64,000 nt of DNA from Clostridiales bacterium. Lineage in GTDB: Bacteria; Bacillota; Clostridia; Saccharofermentanales; Saccharofermentanaceae. The notes under the pieces were generated by a model. It made no database searches and had not been told where the DNA came from. It saw only the letters and a program-made list of their open reading frames with translations. The stretch lies in NCBI GenBank assembly GCA_017551625.1, contig JAFZLF010000015.1:54378-118377 (forward strand). Direction: 5' to 3'. This document shows, one piece after another, positions 61,037 through 64,000 of the stretch. Made by a program: the position numbers and the translations under genes. Numbering within the stretch: position 1 is the first letter of the stretch; every line of letters starts with the position of its first letter.

Positions 61037-61185
61037 ATGGCAAGCAATCTTATTGCTTTTGCATTAAGTTGTGCTTAATTTTTCGCGATTTCGTGTCAAA
61101 ATCACTTTTATCCGAGGGGCTTACTGTGTTATTATTGTCATGGTTAGGAACTTCTTTGTGGGTGGGAAGGAGCAGTTTTCTTTTC

Positions 61186-62688
61186 ATGAAACTGTCGGAA
61201 TTGACGCAATATAAGAACATCACCATACAGTGCCATGATAATCCGGACTCGGACGCGATCGCGTCGGGCTTCGCTCTCTATCGGTATTTCAAGAGCCATC
61301 GGTGCAATGTGCGCCTGATCTATAGCGGCCGCACGAAGATCACGAAGGTAAATCTCACCATGATGGTCGAGATGTTCCGCATCCCGATCGAGTACTGCGT
61401 CTCTAATTTCGGGACCTGTGATCTTCTCATTACCACTGACTGTCAGTACCGTTCCGGTAACGTGCGTTTCTTCCCGGCTCCGAAGGTCGCCGTCATCGAC
61501 CACCACCAGTTCTGCGGGATCGATGTGGATTATTCCTACATCCAGCCGAATGTCGGTTCCTGCTGTACTCTCGTCTGGCAGCTGTTCAGAAACGAAGGTA
61601 TCGATATCAACAAGGATCCGATCTGCGCGACCGCTCTCTATTATGGTCTTTACTGCGATACGAACCAGTTCTCGGAGATCTATCACCCGCTCGACAGAGA
61701 TATGCGCGACGCGCTGGCCTTTGATCAGGCCGCTCTCGTCCGTCTCTCGAATTCCAATCTTTCTTTAAGCGAGCTTTCCATCGCCGCACAGGCGATGAAC
61801 GATTTTACTTTCGACAGCGAGCTCCGTCTCGCGCTCGTCCAGGTCCAGCCCTGTGACCCGAATATCTTAGGTCTTATCTCGGACTTCCTGATTCAGGTCG
61901 ACCGGGTGGACATCTGTATCGCCTTTAACGAGACCTACACCGGCTATAAGCTCTCGATCCGCAGCTGCATCAAGGAAACCAAGGCAAGTGAACTTGCCGA
62001 GTACATCACGGAAGATGTCGGTTTCGGCGGAGGACATAAGAACAAGGCCGGTGGTTTTATCGGAAAGGATGAATATGCAGCGAAGTATAAGACTCTGCGC
62101 ATGATGCAGTTCCTGCGGCAGAAACTCACGGAATACTCCGGCAAGTGCGCGATCCTGCGCGCCGGCATCGATAAGATCAGTATCGAGGGACTCCGCCGTT
62201 TCCGCAAGAAGAGGATCCCTGTCGGCGTCGTATTCTGCAAGGATTTCGTTACAAACAATACCCCGCTTCTCGTCCGTACTCTCGAACGAGATATCGATAT
62301 CAACGCCAATGCGGATACGTGCATCATGGTCGGGGTCTCCGGTGCCATCGTTCCGATCACGATGGCAAAGTTCAGAGAAACCTACGATATGTGCAGCGCC
62401 AAGTCCAAGGTGTCTTCTGAGTACCGCCCGACCATCAAGAATCTCCGTTCAGGTGAGACTTTTGATCTGGCCGAGCACATCCGTTCCTGCATCACGAAGG
62501 GTTCCGAGTTCGTCTACATGAAGCCGATCACCAGTTCTGTGAAGATTTTCACCGTCTGGGATGCCAATAACTATGTCCGCGGCACGGAGGGCGACTATAT
62601 CGCTATCCGCGAGAATGACCTGTCAGATTTCTATATCGTCGAGAAGGATCTCTTTGATCAGGTCTATGAGCCAGCTGATAAGAAGTAA
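61186..62688 (+). CDS. DHH-family phosphoesterase with C-terminal extension
   Basis: The start at 61186 (MKLSELTQY) follows GGGAAGGAG at 13 bases; the longer open frame runs antisense into the lipoprotein gene. About 500 residues: a DHH domain with metal-binding HDNPDSDAIASG, TTDCQ, IDHHQF and YCDTNQF, then a DHHA1 substrate-binding domain with GFGGGHKNKAGG near residue 285. A further ~180 residues at the C-terminus are not recognised. DHH/DHHA1 enzymes of this size range cleave nanoRNA, pAp or cyclic dinucleotides; which applies here is open. No transmembrane or PAS part is present, so it is not a GdpP. Confidence 0.85.
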   Translation: MKLSELTQYKNITIQCHDNPDSDAIASGFALYRYFKSHRCNVRLIYSGRTKITKVNLTMMVEMFRIPIEYCVSNFGTCDLLITTDCQYRSGNVRFFPAPKVAVIDHHQFCGIDVDYSYIQPNVGSCCTLVWQLFRNEGIDINKDPICATALYYGLYCDTNQFSEIYHPLDRDMRDALAFDQAALVRLSNSNLSLSELSIAAQAMNDFTFDSELRLALVQVQPCDPNILGLISDFLIQVDRVDICIAFNETYTGYKLSIRSCIKETKASELAEYITEDVGFGGGHKNKAGGFIGKDEYAAKYKTLRMMQFLRQKLTEYSGKCAILRAGIDKISIEGLRRFRKKRIPVGVVFCKDFVTNNTPLLVRTLERDIDINANADTCIMVGVSGAIVPITMAKFRETYDMCSAKSKVSSEYRPTIKNLRSGETFDLAEHIRSCITKGSEFVYMKPITSSVKIFTVWDANNYVRGTEGDYIAIRENDLSDFYIVEKDLFDQVYEPADKK

Positions 62689-62702
62689 GAGAGGAAAGAC
62701 GA

Positions 62703-63386
62703 ATGAAGTTTGATAGAAAGACTATAATTGCAATTTGTGCCGCAGCAGGCGTGCTCCTGATTCTGATCATCGTCCTGGTTCTGCGTGGTTGCTCCGGAAA
62801 GAGCGATGCCCCCAGCGCCTCGAGCAAAGTTGTCACCGTCACGGATGAATCGGGCAACGCTGTCACCGATGCGGCAGGTAATCCCGTCACGATCCTCGTC
62901 TATGAGGCCTCTGATACAGATGCTCCGAGCGAGTCACTCGCACCGGATACTACGACTACTACAACGGCTGCGTCACAATCTGATACGACCGAATCTGCAA
63001 CAGTGACCTCTTCCGATGTTATAGACGCCACCTCCGCTCCATCCGAGGGACCTTCTGATGAGACTTCCGCTTCCTCTTCCGATGTCCCGTCTTCCACAAA
63101 TGGGAATATCGACCCTGTTGATCCATCCGATGGTGAATTACCGATCGTCACGGAGTCGGGCAATACGACAGCTCCTTCCTCTACGGATAAGACGACACCT
63201 TCTTCTTCGAAGACCTCTTCTTCTGATAATGGTGAGATCATCGACGTTCCGGATGATTCATCGGAGACCTCATCGAAGACTTCAGATAACACGACTCCTT
63301 CTTCTTCTGAAACACAGGGAAACAACGGCGGCGGTGGCGGAAATGAAGTGATCGAGCTCCCGTTCGTTCCTGTCGAGGATCTCTGA
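62703..63386 (+). CDS. Ser/Thr-rich membrane-anchored protein
   Basis: The function is unknown. Of 227 residues, one membrane segment lies at ~8-27 (TIIAICAAAGVLLILIIVLVL), followed by an acidic, Ser/Thr/Pro-rich external stretch to near the end and a Gly-rich tail (NNGGGGGNEVIELPF). No fold is expected; it may be a spacer or wall-associated tail. It is 14 bases downstream of the DHH gene with a good AGAGAGGAAAG site, so the two form an operon. Confidence 0.6.
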   Translation: MKFDRKTIIAICAAAGVLLILIIVLVLRGCSGKSDAPSASSKVVTVTDESGNAVTDAAGNPVTILVYEASDTDAPSESLAPDTTTTTTAASQSDTTESATVTSSDVIDATSAPSEGPSDETSASSSDVPSSTNGNIDPVDPSDGELPIVTESGNTTAPSSTDKTTPSSSKTSSSDNGEIIDVPDDSSETSSKTSDNTTPSSSETQGNNGGGGGNEVIELPFVPVEDL

Positions 63387-63467
63387 TTTCATTTTTATTT
63401 CTGTCGAGAAACTCTGATTGTATTTTTGTTTCTGCCGAGATCCTCAGCGAGAACCTCTGAATTTATA
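63370..63467 (+). repeat. Tandem 31-bp repeat at a gene end
   Basis: Two 31-bp units (63370-63400 and 63401-63431, both starting CTGTCGAG and ending in a T-rich stretch) are followed by a third, diverged copy (from 63432, CTGCCGAGATCC). The first unit includes the last codons and stop of the Ser/Thr-rich gene. Confidence 0.75.
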
Positions 63468-63483
63468 ACGAATACTCCGAGAC

Positions 63484-63519
63484 AAAAAAAGAACTGTTCG
63501 AAAAAACAGTTCTTTTCTT
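63484..63519. terminator. Terminator of the rRNA/tRNA-Asn unit
   Basis: AAAGAACTGTT and AACAGTTCTTT form an 11-bp stem, with A/T runs on both sides. It ends the minus-strand rRNA-tRNA transcript and may also stop the plus-strand gene. Confidence 0.85.
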
Positions 63520-63595
63520 TGGCTCCTCCAGTAAGACTCGAACTTACGACCCTGCGGTTAACAGCCGCATGCTCTACCGACTGAGCTATAGAGGA
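63520..63595 (-). tRNA. tRNA-Asn (GTT)
   Basis: A complete cloverleaf is readable on the minus strand: acceptor TCCTCTA/TGGAGGA, D-arm with AGTCGGTA, anticodon arm TGCGG-CTGTTAA-CCGCA with anticodon GTT, T-arm GTAAG-TTCGAGT-CTTAC, discriminator G and an encoded CCA. It follows the 5S rRNA gene by a few bases and is cotranscribed with it. Confidence 0.97.
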
Positions 63596-63601
63596 ATATA
63601 A

Positions 63602-63717
<116 letters not shown>

Positions 63718-63870
63718 ATGGTTGAGGGTCATAAAGCTGCACCCTCAAGACTGCATAGAAAACTATAACACAGAAGGAGAAGAAAGGGAAGTGAGAATCT
63801 TCTTGTACCGGAAGAAAACTTCCGGAACGATGTGTTCTTGGATTCGAACTTTAAAGATTGAGAATCTTAA

Positions 63871-64000
63871 CTTGTGGTCAAGTCCTCGGGCATTAGTACC
63901 GGTCAGCTGAATACATTACTGCACTTACACACCCGGCCTATCAACTGGTAGTCTTCCAGGGCCCTTACCAATAAAGAGGGAAATCTCATCTTGAAGCTGG
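63871..64000 (-). rRNA. rrl: 23S ribosomal RNA, 3' end (partial)
   Basis: Read leftwards, the segment contains GGCCGGGTGTGTAAG and the 3'-terminal CCGGTACTAATG block of bacterial 23S rRNA. The rest lies beyond the right edge. About 150 bases of spacer (63718-63870) separate it from 5S, with no tRNA gene in it. Confidence 0.93.

Noticed and set aside
60892..61185. 5' extension of the DHH frame
   Set aside because: It overlaps the lipoprotein gene and its promoter in antisense; the ribosome binding site supports the start at 61186.

Overview
The window reads as chromosomal DNA of a Gram-positive anaerobe of class Clostridia (Bacillota). The evidence is the gene repertoire (TmcAL/YlbM-type enzyme, PcrA, DltA-like adenylation enzyme with a DltC-like carrier, cohesin-like and cadherin-like domain proteins, AEC carriers), strong AGGAGG-type ribosome binding sites, sigma-A promoters and tail-to-tail hairpin terminators. 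Base composition looks a little above 50% GC. Family-level placement is not secure; a carbohydrate-using gut or rumen clostridium would fit. No phage, insertion sequence, integrase or CRISPR array was seen.

Layout. 1-6.5 kb: 3' part of a LacI-like-sensor diguanylate cyclase, polyphosphate:AMP phosphotransferase, cardiolipin synthase and a membrane protein with a degenerate EAL domain. 6.5-9.5 kb: a GT4 glycosyltransferase and a GH1 beta-glucosidase, divergent. 9.6-15.3 kb: two paralogous zinc-ribbon proteins, one with a long disordered tail. 15.4-25.4 kb: GNAT protein, AEC transporter, glycerol kinase, 4-alpha-glucanotransferase, NYN/LOTUS protein, RF3 and a GGDEF-EAL protein. 25.5-32.2 kb: an O-acetyltransferase and a minus-strand operon from a cohesin-like surface protein through gtrA, folC and a TPR protein to thrC. 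32.3-41.4 kb: a minus-strand run from a toroid-like ectodomain protein through a CmpB-like membrane protein, pcrA, dgt and yfbR to a glucosaminidase. 41.5-51.4 kb: tmcAL, hinT-alaS, plsC, a zinc-ribbon/Tim44-like protein, a toxin-antitoxin-like pair and an HTH-PurM fusion. 51.4-61 kb: a dlt-like surface acylation cluster with an Asp/Glu-type racemase, then transglutaminase-like, CpXC, amidase and lipoprotein genes. 61-64 kb: DHH phosphoesterase, a Ser/Thr-rich anchored protein, then tRNA-Asn, 5S and the 3' end of 23S rRNA on the minus strand.

The main themes are the cell envelope (cardiolipin, glycolipid, phosphatidate, peptidoglycan hydrolases, polymer acylation), nucleotide signalling (three c-di-GMP-type proteins), nucleotide pools (dgt, yfbR, polyphosphate transferase) and glucan/glycerol use.

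Three DNA-level signals are not explained by the genes. First, small conserved hairpins sit in the loops of otherwise unrelated transcription terminators; there are two families, with five and two copies. Second, the 10-mer AAAAGCACTG occurs nine times, on both strands and in several reading frames. Third, promoters of prfC and the NYN gene face each other so that their leaders overlap around a perfect 14-bp palindrome. The toxin-antitoxin-like operon also carries an 18-bp inverted repeat inside its promoter.
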